A stretch of 38,541 bases of DNA from assembly GCA_029880105.1 (NCBI GenBank), contig JAOUPA010000004.1:1-38541 (forward strand), written 5' to 3'. The DNA comes from Gammaproteobacteria bacterium (GTDB taxonomy: Bacteria; Pseudomonadota; Gammaproteobacteria; SZUA-229). The notes under the pieces were generated by a model. The model did not search any database, was not told the DNA's origin, and saw nothing but the letters and a program-made list of their open reading frames with translations. Positions 16,518-25,573 of the stretch are shown in pieces. A program made the translations under genes and the position numbers. Numbering within the stretch: the first letter of the stretch is position 1; each line of letters begins with the position of its first letter.

Positions 16518-17261
16518 ATGTCTTCATTTAACGCTATGCGTTTTATTATTTCTGTAATCTTATGCCTGTTCGCTATAAGTGCGACTTTTGCTTTTAATTT
16601 CATCACTGACAAAGAGCAGATCAACTTTGACAATTACTCTACTGGTGCAGAAAGAAAGCAGGCCTTTATCAGCTTTCTAACGCCCGTCATTGAAAAGAAC
16701 AATCGCAAAATACTTGATGATCGAAACAAACTAATCCGACTCAGTCAAAAATCGAAACTGAATATCCGCGAGCAGCGTTGGCTGAATCACATCAGTCAGA
16801 TTTACAACAATGACAGCATTGATCCGCATGACAATAGATTATGGAGTTCACTGCTGGATAAAATTGATATCATCCCTGTCTCACTTGCCCTCGCACAAGG
16901 GGCCAAGGAAAGCGGCTGGGGTACTTCTCGATTTGCACAACTGGCAAATAATTATTTTGGCCAGTGGTGCTACAGCAAAGGCTGTGGCCTTATACCTAAC
17001 AAACGGCAGGGCAATGCCAGTCACGAAGTCGCCAGTTATAATTCCGTTGAGGAATCAGTTTCAACTTACATGAATAATCTGAATACGAATCCAGCCTATC
17101 AAAAACTGCGAGACATTAGAGCTCAACTGAGAAATTCCGGAAAAGTCATTACTGGAGAGCATCTCGCAAAAGGCCTGTATCAGTATTCTGAAACAGGACA
17201 GAATTATGTTAAAGAACTTCAATCCTTAATCCGCAATATCAAACTCGTGTTATCAAGCTAA
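16518..17261 (+). CDS. bax: Bax-like glucosaminidase (GH73 family)
   Basis: This 247-residue exported protein has a signal peptide (MRFIISVILCLFAISATFA, residues 7-25 from the first ATG). The glucosaminidase domain (about 105-240) contains SLALAQGAKESGWGTSRFA with the likely catalytic E131. NYFGQWCYSKGCG follows, including a cysteine pair, and then YNSVEESVSTYMNNLNTNPAY. GH73 enzymes cut the glycan strands of peptidoglycan. E. coli Bax is the closest named relative I recognise; its own role is not well defined. The start may be ATG 16518 or 16536; neither has a good ribosome site. It follows the DsrC-family gene by 19 bases and may be read through from it. It ends 1 base from the end of the convergent carboxykinase gene. 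Confidence 0.85.
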   Translation: MSSFNAMRFIISVILCLFAISATFAFNFITDKEQINFDNYSTGAERKQAFISFLTPVIEKNNRKILDDRNKLIRLSQKSKLNIREQRWLNHISQIYNNDSIDPHDNRLWSSLLDKIDIIPVSLALAQGAKESGWGTSRFAQLANNYFGQWCYSKGCGLIPNKRQGNASHEVASYNSVEESVSTYMNNLNTNPAYQKLRDIRAQLRNSGKVITGEHLAKGLYQYSETGQNYVKELQSLIRNIKLVLSS

Positions 17262-17262
17262 A

Positions 17263-20200
17263 CTAATCTCTGTGAATCCAGTCAGCCCCTAACGAACCCT
17301 GTAAACTCTCCAGATAACTCTGACTAGATAACCACTCTATTATTTCATCTGCTTTTTCCAATCGGCCCTGTAACATCGCCCATTTCTCGGTTTCATTTTC
17401 AGGGACTTCATCCATTTTCTGCTCAATATATTCACGGCTTCTTTTCCAGAGATTTGTGTCTCTACTCTGTTTAATTTTCAATCGTTCCTGATACCAGTCA
17501 CTCTGCATTAAATAATCTCTGCTAAACATCTCGCGTACCTCAGGATCCGCAACAGTTTTACCTTTATACTCACCATAGGCCATAATATTCAGCAATGCCT
17601 GTAATGGTGGGCATGCATCATCAATTGAACCATCTTCAAAATATGCTTTGGCTACTTTCTGTTGCGCCTCGGTAATATTATTGATGCCATCAATGTATGC
17701 CAGCATATCCTGTGATTCTGGTTTCAGCATAGCTTCATCAAATACAATCGTTGGACTGTCAAACACCTTTCCAAAAAATGTGTGCACAAACTTCTCTGTG
17801 ATTCGATAACCCAGACGACTCGCATGCACGACTTTGCCTTCGTGTGCAAAATCATGCAGCTTTTCTAAATAGCCATTCTCAATCATGTATTTTGGATCAC
17901 GCTGTACCACAGGGATACGACACCATATTTCAGGAATCAGCATACTGATATCGTGATCAACACGACGGCGAGCACCAATGTAGCCTGCAGCACTACTAAA
18001 GCCATCGTGCCCACACAGAATATAAGAGACCAGTGCATTATTTAAATCTGCTGTCGTTGACAGCGCATTAAATGGTCCCTTGGTTAGTGCGCCTTCAGAT
18101 CCCGCTCCGGTAGTCGAGGGTGATTTACCCGTCAGGCTACAGATCAGATCCATAAACAACTCTGGCAATTCCTGATAGTGAATTGGGTTGTAAACAGCCA
18201 GGGGTCTGATGCCAGCCGCTTTATCCTGGGGGTTATTTCTACGGCCCTGCAAAACAGCATTAACTGGGAAGTGCACAGGCTGATCAGCCGATAGCCCTCT
18301 CGATAAACTCGTTCCAACAGTCGCAAGATACAGGCTGCGTGAATCAGCCAGATCCGGTCTTATCTGCAAGTAACGTACATTCAGGCTAGGCTTGCCATCA
18401 ACAATTCTTGGGTGTGCTGAGGACACAAAATATTCATCTTCATTAGTCTTTGCAACACTTCTAATTAAATCACGCATCGGCTTTGTATAATCCTGAAAAC
18501 CTACTGCATCTTCTACCAGGTTCTGTGCATCTTCTCTGGTGAGTGGCTCAAAATTTGAAATGAAATTGCCATCCTCAGCGAGGTCTGATTCAGTCTGTTT
18601 ATCATGCCCCCTGATAATTGCATCATCAGGACGCTGAAACAATCGATTCTCGCAATTTTTCACCAACTTAACACTATCGACATGATAACGTTTATTTAGG
18701 CCCTGAAGTTGTGATACTGGCATTACGATTGATGCGCTAATATCATCTTCTGTTTGCACTTTTGTTGCGGCAACAAAATCCTGTCTCAGTTTATAAATTC
18801 TCCATGTTCCATCGCTATGGGTACCGACTCGCAAATAACTCGTTATTAGTTTGCGACCATCATATTTTAGTTCATGACCAGGATTACCATTCACTTCATC
18901 AACAGTGAAATGCCTTCTCCAGTCATTCTGCCATTCCTGTTTATAAAAACGCTTGATCAGAAATACCAGCGCCAGAATATGTTGCGGAATAGTTTCCAGC
19001 CAATCGTTATACTCATCTGTGTAATCGGTCTTTGATGGAGTTAGCACACGTATCACAGAGCCAAGACTACGTTCTTTATGCAGCAACTCACGGAAATCAT
19101 TTGACTTCCCATTTTTGAATCGTGTTGAGTAATCGCGATTAAAAATCGCAGTCACCTGATCAAGGTCTTCTTCAATATCACCAACATAGACTGGGCCAGT
19201 TATCATCGAATCCTGAATCGATTTTGATATCTCAGATTTACCGCCGCCTGACACCGTACTGGGCTTATGACAGAAAGTACCTTCACCCAGTGTGCCAATC
19301 AAACGCCAGCTTGGTGCCTGTGGATGTTTTTGCAGGTGCACACGGAAACCACTGGGATATATATAAGTATGTTTTGCCAGTAGCTTGATCTGTTTCTCTT
19401 CCCCGTTTTTTTTCCATCTTATGCTTTGGCTTTGCATATCAATACAGGCATCTTCAGGAATGTATAAAATATTATTCCAGTTGGTATCTACCGCATATCC
19501 CTCTTCCTTTATTACTATGTGCTGCCTGTGTTGTTCACACACCCAGGAAAAAGTGTGGTTCTCCATTTCCTTTTCAATTTTTGGCAGGTAACTGGTACCG
19601 AGATTGAATCTTGGAAATGCCACTGCACCACCGGCATGCTCCTCTTCGACACCTCCAAATAAATTGGCTGAATAACTAATCTGTGATTTGATTTCTTTTT
19701 TGCTATAGCCAAAATAATTATCAGCTATTACGGTAACAACCACACCGCTCATATCGCGACAAACGATCTTGAAGGCACTGCCATTGTTGTAGAGTTCATC
19801 ATCACTCTTCCAGCACATATCATCCTTGCGCTGACGCTCGCTAGCATCATCATAATGTGGCAAGCCAAGACCCTTCTTGGTCAGCCTGGTTAGGTGCGGT
19901 GCCAGTATTACGCAACCACTGTGACCCGTCCAGTGTTCAACATCGAGTGCTGCGTCATTTTCTGCCAGAAAGGGATCGCCGCCATTGCCAAAAATGGATT
20001 CAACAAAATCCAGATTCGCAACCAGACTGCCAGGCGCAAAAAATCGTGTCTCCAGTGTTTTCTCATTAAGCACGCCCTTTACCTCGGGGCGTACAATAGG
20101 GCGCAGTAGTAACGAAACCCAGAGATTGATCGGCTTCGGTAGGCCACTGGAAATAGGTAGCTCCAGTAAATTTTCTGGCGGATCCAGTGCTACCTGTAAT

Positions 20201-20721
20201 AAATTGGCGTAGACATCCACTGGTACTGCTTTTTTATCAGCAGGAATCGGCAGACCACCCTCAACAATATGAAATACACCTGATGTAGTACGACGGTCAT
20301 TTTTCGGGTTATGCAGAACACCCTGCTTGATTCGATAGGATTCCAGCAGGTCTGATTTGTACTTATTGCTATTCAGTGGAACTGAAAGCTCTCTGGCCAG
20401 CTGCGGTTCATTTAATGAAAATGTTTCAGTAGGCAGCTTAATCTCCTGTTCAATACCATGGCGCTTCAGATAGCCATTCAGAAAATCCTGAATACGGCGG
20501 TCAGCGGGACAACGGTACTCGGCAAACAGGCGCCGATATTCAGAGTAATTTTTTATCAGGCTATCGGCGACCGATAAATAACCATGCTCAGAGCCCATCT
20601 GGCATTTGTGTCCCAGTGCTGCCAGCTGTAGACAGATATGCTGTAACCTGGTCTGGCGCTTATCCTTCACACGTCTATCAGGACAAACATATACCTTTTC
20701 TTCTTTCATTACTGTCGCCAA
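17263..20721 (-). CDS. Very large protein, tentative pyrophosphate-type PEP carboxykinase
   Basis: About 1152 residues, with no signal peptide or membrane helices, so presumably cytoplasmic. I tentatively assign it to the PPi-dependent PEP carboxykinases (EC 4.1.1.38), which interconvert PEP plus CO2 and phosphate with oxaloacetate plus PPi. Those enzymes are about 130 kDa and unrelated in sequence to ATP/GTP carboxykinases; the size fits. Conserved-looking stretches are GCVILAPHLTRLTKKGLG (about 270-290), YFGYSKKEIKSQISYSANL (about 337-355), HELKYDGRKLITSYLRVGTH (about 625-645), and a glycine-rich TGKSPSTTGAGSEGALTKGP (about 862-882) followed by RRVDHDISMLIPEIWCR. I chose the TTG at 20721 because GAGAGGG lies 6 bases before it; ATG 20709 and GTG 20736 are alternatives. 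Family identity rests on recalled resemblance and length. Confidence 0.55.
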   Translation of the reverse strand: MATVMKEEKVYVCPDRRVKDKRQTRLQHICLQLAALGHKCQMGSEHGYLSVADSLIKNYSEYRRLFAEYRCPADRRIQDFLNGYLKRHGIEQEIKLPTETFSLNEPQLARELSVPLNSNKYKSDLLESYRIKQGVLHNPKNDRRTTSGVFHIVEGGLPIPADKKAVPVDVYANLLQVALDPPENLLELPISSGLPKPINLWVSLLLRPIVRPEVKGVLNEKTLETRFFAPGSLVANLDFVESIFGNGGDPFLAENDAALDVEHWTGHSGCVILAPHLTRLTKKGLGLPHYDDASERQRKDDMCWKSDDELYNNGSAFKIVCRDMSGVVVTVIADNYFGYSKKEIKSQISYSANLFGGVEEEHAGGAVAFPRFNLGTSYLPKIEKEMENHTFSWVCEQHRQHIVIKEEGYAVDTNWNNILYIPEDACIDMQSQSIRWKKNGEEKQIKLLAKHTYIYPSGFRVHLQKHPQAPSWRLIGTLGEGTFCHKPSTVSGGGKSEISKSIQDSMITGPVYVGDIEEDLDQVTAIFNRDYSTRFKNGKSNDFRELLHKERSLGSVIRVLTPSKTDYTDEYNDWLETIPQHILALVFLIKRFYKQEWQNDWRRHFTVDEVNGNPGHELKYDGRKLITSYLRVGTHSDGTWRIYKLRQDFVAATKVQTEDDISASIVMPVSQLQGLNKRYHVDSVKLVKNCENRLFQRPDDAIIRGHDKQTESDLAEDGNFISNFEPLTREDAQNLVEDAVGFQDYTKPMRDLIRSVAKTNEDEYFVSSAHPRIVDGKPSLNVRYLQIRPDLADSRSLYLATVGTSLSRGLSADQPVHFPVNAVLQGRRNNPQDKAAGIRPLAVYNPIHYQELPELFMDLICSLTGKSPSTTGAGSEGALTKGPFNALSTTADLNNALVSYILCGHDGFSSAAGYIGARRRVDHDISMLIPEIWCRIPVVQRDPKYMIENGYLEKLHDFAHEGKVVHASRLGYRITEKFVHTFFGKVFDSPTIVFDEAMLKPESQDMLAYIDGINNITEAQQKVAKAYFEDGSIDDACPPLQALLNIMAYGEYKGKTVADPEVREMFSRDYLMQSDWYQERLKIKQSRDTNLWKRSREYIEQKMDEVPENETEKWAMLQGRLEKADEIIEWLSSQSYLESLQGSLGADWIHRD

Positions 20722-20727
20722 AACTGA

Positions 20728-20734
20728 CCCTCTC
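20728..20734 (-). promoter_or_regulatory. Ribosome binding site supporting a TTG start
   Basis: On the minus strand GAGAGGG (20734-20728) precedes a TTG at 20721-20719 by 6 bases. The nearest ATG (20709) is 18 bases away, too far for normal use of this site. Confidence 0.5.
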
Positions 20735-20736
20735 AC

Positions 20737-20983
20737 ATTCTTTTACAACAGGGATGCTCATTTTATGTAAGCACGGCTGATATATCTATATGAATTATCT
20801 TTAATAACAGCAAATAACTTATCAATATTACTTAATTAACAACGGCTTATGTAGATTTTCCTTAATTTGCCCATGTTTGGTGCAAAATGGATCTATTCTA
20901 TTTTAATCACTTAAAATTTCTAACTATTCCATACTGCTCACAATCGGTATACTTACGCAGCAATAATATTTGGATATTTACAC
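20737..20983. other. Divergent AT-rich intergenic region, carboxykinase / pilU
   Basis: These 247 bases, mostly A and T, carry the promoters of both divergent genes. On plus a TATACT at 20948-20953 is a reasonable -10 element for pilU, with transcription starting near 20960, but its -35 region is poor. On minus, TTGCTG and TATAGA, 17 bases apart and 100-60 bases before the carboxykinase start, are a weak candidate pair. No ORF or stable hairpin was seen. Confidence 0.4.
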
Positions 20984-22150
20984 ATGAAAGTTACACCACT
21001 CCTTAAAATTCTCGCCGAAAAAGGTGGGTCAGACCTCTATTTGTCCACAGGTGCACCACCGAGTGCCAAATTTAGTGGCAAATTAACCCCTCTGGCAAAA
21101 GATTCCGCACCGCCAGGCTGGGTTGAAAGCCTGGCTAACGAAATCATGACCGACCGGCAGAAAGAAGAGTTTCGCAACAAGCCCGAAATGAACCTCGCGC
21201 TATCTCTACCCAATATAGGTCGCTTCCGCGTCAATATCTTCAAGCAGCGCAACGAATACTCCATGGTGATTCGTAACATCGTCACCGAGATCCCTAATCT
21301 AAAGGATCTGGGCCTGCCTGACGTGCTAACCAAGGTGATTATGCTCAAACGTGGCCTTATCCTGTTCGTTGGTGGTACAGGCTCGGGTAAATCTACCTCA
21401 CTGGCGGCACTGATCGATCACCGTAACCGTAACTCCAGCGGTCATATTATTACCATTGAAGATCCCATCGAATTTGTCCACAATCATCGTGGCTGTATTA
21501 TCAACCAGCGCGAAGTTGGCATGGATACCGACTCCTTCGAAGATGCCCTGAAAAATACCCTGCGTCAGGCACCTGACGTTATCCTGATCGGTGAGATTCG
21601 TGATCGTGAAACCATGGAACATGCCCTCGCCTTCGCTGAAACTGGGCATCTGGCAATCTCTACCCTGCACGCCAATAACGCCAACCAGGCGCTGGACCGT
21701 ATCATCAATTTTTTCCCTGAAGAAAAACGCATGTCTCTGCTCAGCGACCTGTCGATCAACCTGCAATGCTTCGTTTCACAACGACTCGTACCGACAGTTG
21801 ATGGCAAGCGCTGCGCCGCTATTGAAATCCTGTTGAATTCACCTCGTATTGCCGATCTGATCAAGGAAGGTGCCGTCATGGAAATCAAGGAAATCATGGA
21901 AAAATCCGGCAATATGGGTATGCAGACTTTTGATATGGCGCTATATGATTTATATAAGGCTGGAAAAATCTCATTCGATGAAGCCATCAAAAATGCCGAT
22001 GCAGCCAACAACCTGCGCCTCAAGATTGAGCTGGGCGATAAGGCCCAAAAGGGTGAAGACGTAGGTGATGCATCAGGCGGTTTAAGTCTGGTCAGTGATG
22101 AGCCAGAGCCTGATGAAAGCGGAGCAGCCGCATTTAAGTTGCCTGATTAG
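20984..22150 (+). CDS. pilU: PilT/PilU-type twitching motility ATPase
   Basis: This 388-residue hexameric ATPase promotes pilus retraction. It has an N-terminal PAS-like region (1-105), Walker A GGTGSGKS (130-137), the Asp box IEDPIEFVH, Walker B APDVILIGEIRD and the His box STLHANNANQALDRIINFFP. The C-terminal tail (about 350-388) is acidic and low in complexity. The opening MKVTPLLKILAEKGGSDLYLSTGAPP and the length are closer to PilU than to PilT. Usually pilU follows pilT directly; here no pilT is present and pilU is a single gene. The tetracysteine of PilB/GspE is absent, which agrees with a retraction-type enzyme. Confidence 0.88.
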   Translation: MKVTPLLKILAEKGGSDLYLSTGAPPSAKFSGKLTPLAKDSAPPGWVESLANEIMTDRQKEEFRNKPEMNLALSLPNIGRFRVNIFKQRNEYSMVIRNIVTEIPNLKDLGLPDVLTKVIMLKRGLILFVGGTGSGKSTSLAALIDHRNRNSSGHIITIEDPIEFVHNHRGCIINQREVGMDTDSFEDALKNTLRQAPDVILIGEIRDRETMEHALAFAETGHLAISTLHANNANQALDRIINFFPEEKRMSLLSDLSINLQCFVSQRLVPTVDGKRCAAIEILLNSPRIADLIKEGAVMEIKEIMEKSGNMGMQTFDMALYDLYKAGKISFDEAIKNADAANNLRLKIELGDKAQKGEDVGDASGGLSLVSDEPEPDESGAAAFKLPD

Positions 22151-22247
22151 TATCTGCTACTTAGGGCTTACTATCTAATTATGGTTGCATCTATTCTGCT
22201 TTTTTCACTTGCTGACGCGAAAAGGCAGCGTTTGTATGTGCATCAAT

Positions 22248-23612
22248 TTATTTTTTATTCTTCGTTGGTCTCTGCCAACCTTTAATACTCTTCTGTATTG
22301 ATCGACTCAGGGTTAGACAGTCATCATCTGTATCTTTGGTGATGGTCGAACCTGCGCCAATAGTAGCATTCTTGCCAACGGTAACAGGTGCAACCAGCTG
22401 TGTATCTGAGCCGATAAATGCACCATCTTTAATGATTGTTTTATGTTTATTGGCGCCATCATAATTACAGGTAATAGTACCGGCGCCTATATTCACATCA
22501 CGACCAATTTCACTATCACCAAGATAACTTAGATGACTGGCCTTACTGCCTTCACCGAGCTCGGTATTTTTGATTTCAACAAAGTTACCTACCTTACTAT
22601 GGGCATGCAAATGCGTACCTGGACGCAGACGTGCAAATGGCCCAATATCTACCGCTTCGTCGATAACGGCATTTTCTATAACTGAATATGGTTTTATCGA
22701 ACAGCCATCGCCAATTTTGCTGTTTCTGATAACACAGCCAGCGCCGATGCTTACTTTGCTGCCTATCTGTACTTCGCCTTCAAAAATCACATTAACGTCG
22801 ATAAATGAATCGTTGCCGATACTAAGCTCACCTCGGATATCCACTCTCGCAGAGTCTGCAACGCTTACGCCCTGCATCATGATCTGCTCGACTTTTTCCT
22901 GCTGGTGAATTCTTTCTAGCTTGGCCAGTTGTTTTCGATCATTCACACCTTCCACCTCGTAACTGTTTTCTGGTTGTGCTGTGAGCACCTCATTCCCATC
23001 GGCCACAGCCAACGCAATCACATCTGTTAAATAGAATTCACCCTGTGAATTGTTATTTTCTATCTTGGCCAGGCACTCATTCAGGTAGCCCGCACGTAAA
23101 GCCAGTATGCCGGTATTCACTTCCCTGATCTGCTTTTGCTTTTCGCTAGCATCTTTGTGTTCGACAATGCTGGTGACTTTCCCAGCTTCCCTGACAATAC
23201 GGCCATAACCAGTTGGGTCATCCAGATCAACCGTCAGCAGAGTGATATTATTTGCACTGACTTTATCGACCAGCGCCTTTAGTGTGTCTGATTTAATCAG
23301 CGGCACATCACCATACAGCACCAGCACAATATTATCAGGTTTGATTTTAGGGCTGGCCTGTTCAACTGCGTGTGCCGTACCCAGCTGCTCTGCCTGCAAT
23401 ACCCAGTCGACTTCAAAGTCCGAGCAATATTCGTGCAGGTGTTCTCCGCCATGGCCATAAACAATGTGTATATCATCTGCTCCCAGCTCGAGGCTGCGGC
23501 GATAGACGTGCTCCAGCATAGGTATGCCGGCAATACGGTGCATCACCTTCGGCAGTGATGACTTCATTCGGGTGCCCTGCCCGGCGGCAAGGATGATGAC
23601 TGACAAATTCAC
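22248..23612 (-). CDS. glmU: Bifunctional GlmU: N-acetyltransferase and UDP-GlcNAc pyrophosphorylase
   Basis: This 454-residue cytoplasmic enzyme acetylates glucosamine-1-phosphate and transfers UMP, giving UDP-N-acetylglucosamine for peptidoglycan and LPS. The N-terminal uridylyltransferase domain has LAAGQGTRMKSSLPK (8-22) and VLYGDVPLI. The C-terminal half (about 250-440) is a left-handed beta helix of hexapeptide repeats with the acetyltransferase segment NIGAGTITCNYDG. It starts at GTG 23612 with AAGGA upstream at a suitable distance. It follows atpC, as in E. coli and many relatives. A hairpin between the two genes may separate their expression partly. Confidence 0.96.
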   Translation of the reverse strand: MNLSVIILAAGQGTRMKSSLPKVMHRIAGIPMLEHVYRRSLELGADDIHIVYGHGGEHLHEYCSDFEVDWVLQAEQLGTAHAVEQASPKIKPDNIVLVLYGDVPLIKSDTLKALVDKVSANNITLLTVDLDDPTGYGRIVREAGKVTSIVEHKDASEKQKQIREVNTGILALRAGYLNECLAKIENNNSQGEFYLTDVIALAVADGNEVLTAQPENSYEVEGVNDRKQLAKLERIHQQEKVEQIMMQGVSVADSARVDIRGELSIGNDSFIDVNVIFEGEVQIGSKVSIGAGCVIRNSKIGDGCSIKPYSVIENAVIDEAVDIGPFARLRPGTHLHAHSKVGNFVEIKNTELGEGSKASHLSYLGDSEIGRDVNIGAGTITCNYDGANKHKTIIKDGAFIGSDTQLVAPVTVGKNATIGAGSTITKDTDDDCLTLSRSIQKSIKGWQRPTKNKK

Positions 23613-23633
23613 TTTAATAATCCTTAATGCAAG

Positions 23634-23659
23634 AAGGCCGGTTAATAATAACCGGCCTT
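23634..23659 (-). terminator. Hairpin after atpC, probable (partial) terminator
   Basis: A perfect 10-base inverted repeat, AAGGCCGGTT/AACCGGCCTT with a 6-base loop, lies 40 bases beyond the atpC stop and just before glmU. On the minus strand it is followed by CTTGCATT, only a weak T-tract. It may therefore reduce transcription into glmU rather than stop it completely. Confidence 0.6.
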
Positions 23660-23699
23660 CCTAGTTTAGCTGATTCATCGGCCTGTTACCGACTCTCGA

Positions 23700-24125
23700 C
23701 TATTTTCTCTTTCTCAGCTTATTGATGGTCTCGATCTGTGCCACCGCCTCAATCAGCTCAGCCTTGGCACGCGCATAATCGTAATCGGTCTTCTTATCGG
23801 CCATCGCCGCCTCAGCTTTCGCCTTGGCTTCAAGTGCTGCGGCCTCATCAAGATCAGCCGCGCGAATCGCCGTATCAGAAAGCACTGTCACCACATGTGG
23901 CTGTACTTCAAGTATACCGCCATTCACGAAAAATGACTGTGTCTCACCGTGCTGGTCAACTACTCGTACCTCACCAGGCTTCATCTTGGTCAGCAGCGGC
24001 GCGTGACGAGGCATGATGCCTACCTCACCCATCTCTGCTGGTGCATAAAGCTCAGTGATAGTGCCTGAGAAGATCTCAATCTCGGCGCTAACGATATCTA
24101 CGTGCATGGTCATTGGCATATTCAA
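23700..24125 (-). CDS. atpC: F1 ATP synthase epsilon subunit
   Basis: This 141-residue regulatory subunit of the F1 central stalk has an N-terminal beta sandwich (about 1-90, with VDIVSAEIEIFSGTITELYAPAEMGEVGIMPRHAPLL split across its strands) and a C-terminal helical hairpin rich in Ala, Glu and Lys (about 95-141). The length matches the E. coli subunit (139). It starts 15 bases after the atpD stop and is the last atp gene. Confidence 0.96.
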   Translation of the reverse strand: MNMPMTMHVDIVSAEIEIFSGTITELYAPAEMGEVGIMPRHAPLLTKMKPGEVRVVDQHGETQSFFVNGGILEVQPHVVTVLSDTAIRAADLDEAAALEAKAKAEAAMADKKTDYDYARAKAELIEAVAQIETINKLRKRK

Positions 24126-24140
24126 AACCTCAGCCTGCTG

Positions 24141-25520
24141 TTACTGCATGCCCTTTGCTTTTTCTACTACTTCGTCGATGCCGCCAACCATATAGAAAGC
24201 CTGCTCTGGGAGTGAATCGTATTCGCCTGCCAGAATCGCCTTAAATGCGGCCAGGTTATCTTTCAGTGATACGTATTTGCCCGGCGCACCGGTAAATACT
24301 TCAGCGACGAAGAAAGGCTGCGACAGGAAGCGCTGAATTTTACGAGCGCGAGATACAGCCAGCTTGTCTTCATCAGATAGCTCGTCCATACCCAGAATCG
24401 CAATAATATCTTTCAGCTCCTTATAACGCTGCAGAATACCCTGTACACCACGGGCAACTTCGTAGTGCTCATTACCTACAACGTGTGGATCAAGAATACG
24501 GGAAGTTGAATCCAGTGGATCCACCGCAGGGTAAATACCCAGCTCAGCAACCTGACGTGACAATACCAGTGTTGCATCAAGATGCGCGAAGGTGGTTGCT
24601 GGTGAAGGGTCAGTCAAGTCATCCGCAGGTACATAAACCGCCTGGAATGATGTAATCGAGCCTGTCTTGGTAGATGTAATACGTTCCTGAAGAACACCCA
24701 TCTCTTCCGCCAGTGTTGGCTGGTAACCTACTGCTGAAGGCATACGACCCAGCAGTGCTGATACCTCGGTTCCCGCCAGTGTATAACGGTAGATGTTATC
24801 AACGAACATCAATACGTCGCGGCCTTCGTCACGGAAATATTCCGCCATGGTCAGACCGGTCAGCGCTACACGCAGACGGTTACCCGGTGGCTCATTCATC
24901 TGGCCGTAAACCAGCGCTACCTTATCGAGTACGCCGCCTTCCTGCATTTCGTAGTAGAAGTCGTTACCCTCACGAGTACGCTCACCTACTCCTGCGAATA
25001 CTGAGAAGCCTGAGTGCTCTACCGCGATGTTACGAATCAGCTCCATCAGGGTTACGGTCTTACCTACACCCGCACCGCCGAAGAGACCGATCTTACCGCC
25101 CTTGGCGATAGGCATAACCAGGTCGATAACCTTAACGCCTGTTTCCAGAATTTCCGTAGCAGAACTCTGCTCTTCGAACTTTGGTGGCGCACGGTGAATC
25201 GCTGCGGTCTCTTCGTTACCAATGTCACCCTGATTGTCGATGGGCTCGCCCAGTACATTCATAATACGACCCAGAGTCTTCTTACCTACAGGCACTCTAA
25301 TCGCATCGCCGGTATTTTTAACGGCCATTCCACGGCGCAGACCCTCGGTTGGACCCATGGCAATGGTACGTACCACGCCATCACCCAACTGTGACTGCAC
25401 TTCCATCGTCAAGCCAGTTTCGTCCAGCTTAAGAGCATCGTAGACTTTTGGAATGGAGTCCCGTGGAAATTCGACGTCGATCACCGCGCCGATAATTTCA
25501 ACTACGCTTCCGGTACTCAT
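24141..25520 (-). CDS. atpD: F1 ATP synthase beta subunit (catalytic)
   Basis: This 459-residue catalytic subunit has P-loop GGAGVGKT (148-155) and the family signature PAVDPLDSTS. It also has GERTREGNDFYYEM with the catalytic glutamate, and the DELSDEDK region (DELSEED-like lever) near the C-terminus. Length and motifs are nearly identical to the E. coli subunit. It lies 53 bases after the atpG stop and 15 bases before atpC. Confidence 0.98.
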   Translation of the reverse strand: MSTGSVVEIIGAVIDVEFPRDSIPKVYDALKLDETGLTMEVQSQLGDGVVRTIAMGPTEGLRRGMAVKNTGDAIRVPVGKKTLGRIMNVLGEPIDNQGDIGNEETAAIHRAPPKFEEQSSATEILETGVKVIDLVMPIAKGGKIGLFGGAGVGKTVTLMELIRNIAVEHSGFSVFAGVGERTREGNDFYYEMQEGGVLDKVALVYGQMNEPPGNRLRVALTGLTMAEYFRDEGRDVLMFVDNIYRYTLAGTEVSALLGRMPSAVGYQPTLAEEMGVLQERITSTKTGSITSFQAVYVPADDLTDPSPATTFAHLDATLVLSRQVAELGIYPAVDPLDSTSRILDPHVVGNEHYEVARGVQGILQRYKELKDIIAILGMDELSDEDKLAVSRARKIQRFLSQPFFVAEVFTGAPGKYVSLKDNLAAFKAILAGEYDSLPEQAFYMVGGIDEVVEKAKGMQ

Positions 25521-25573
25521 GATTGTATCCTCATTACTTAAATTAAATTCTGTTGTTGATTACTAACAATAAG

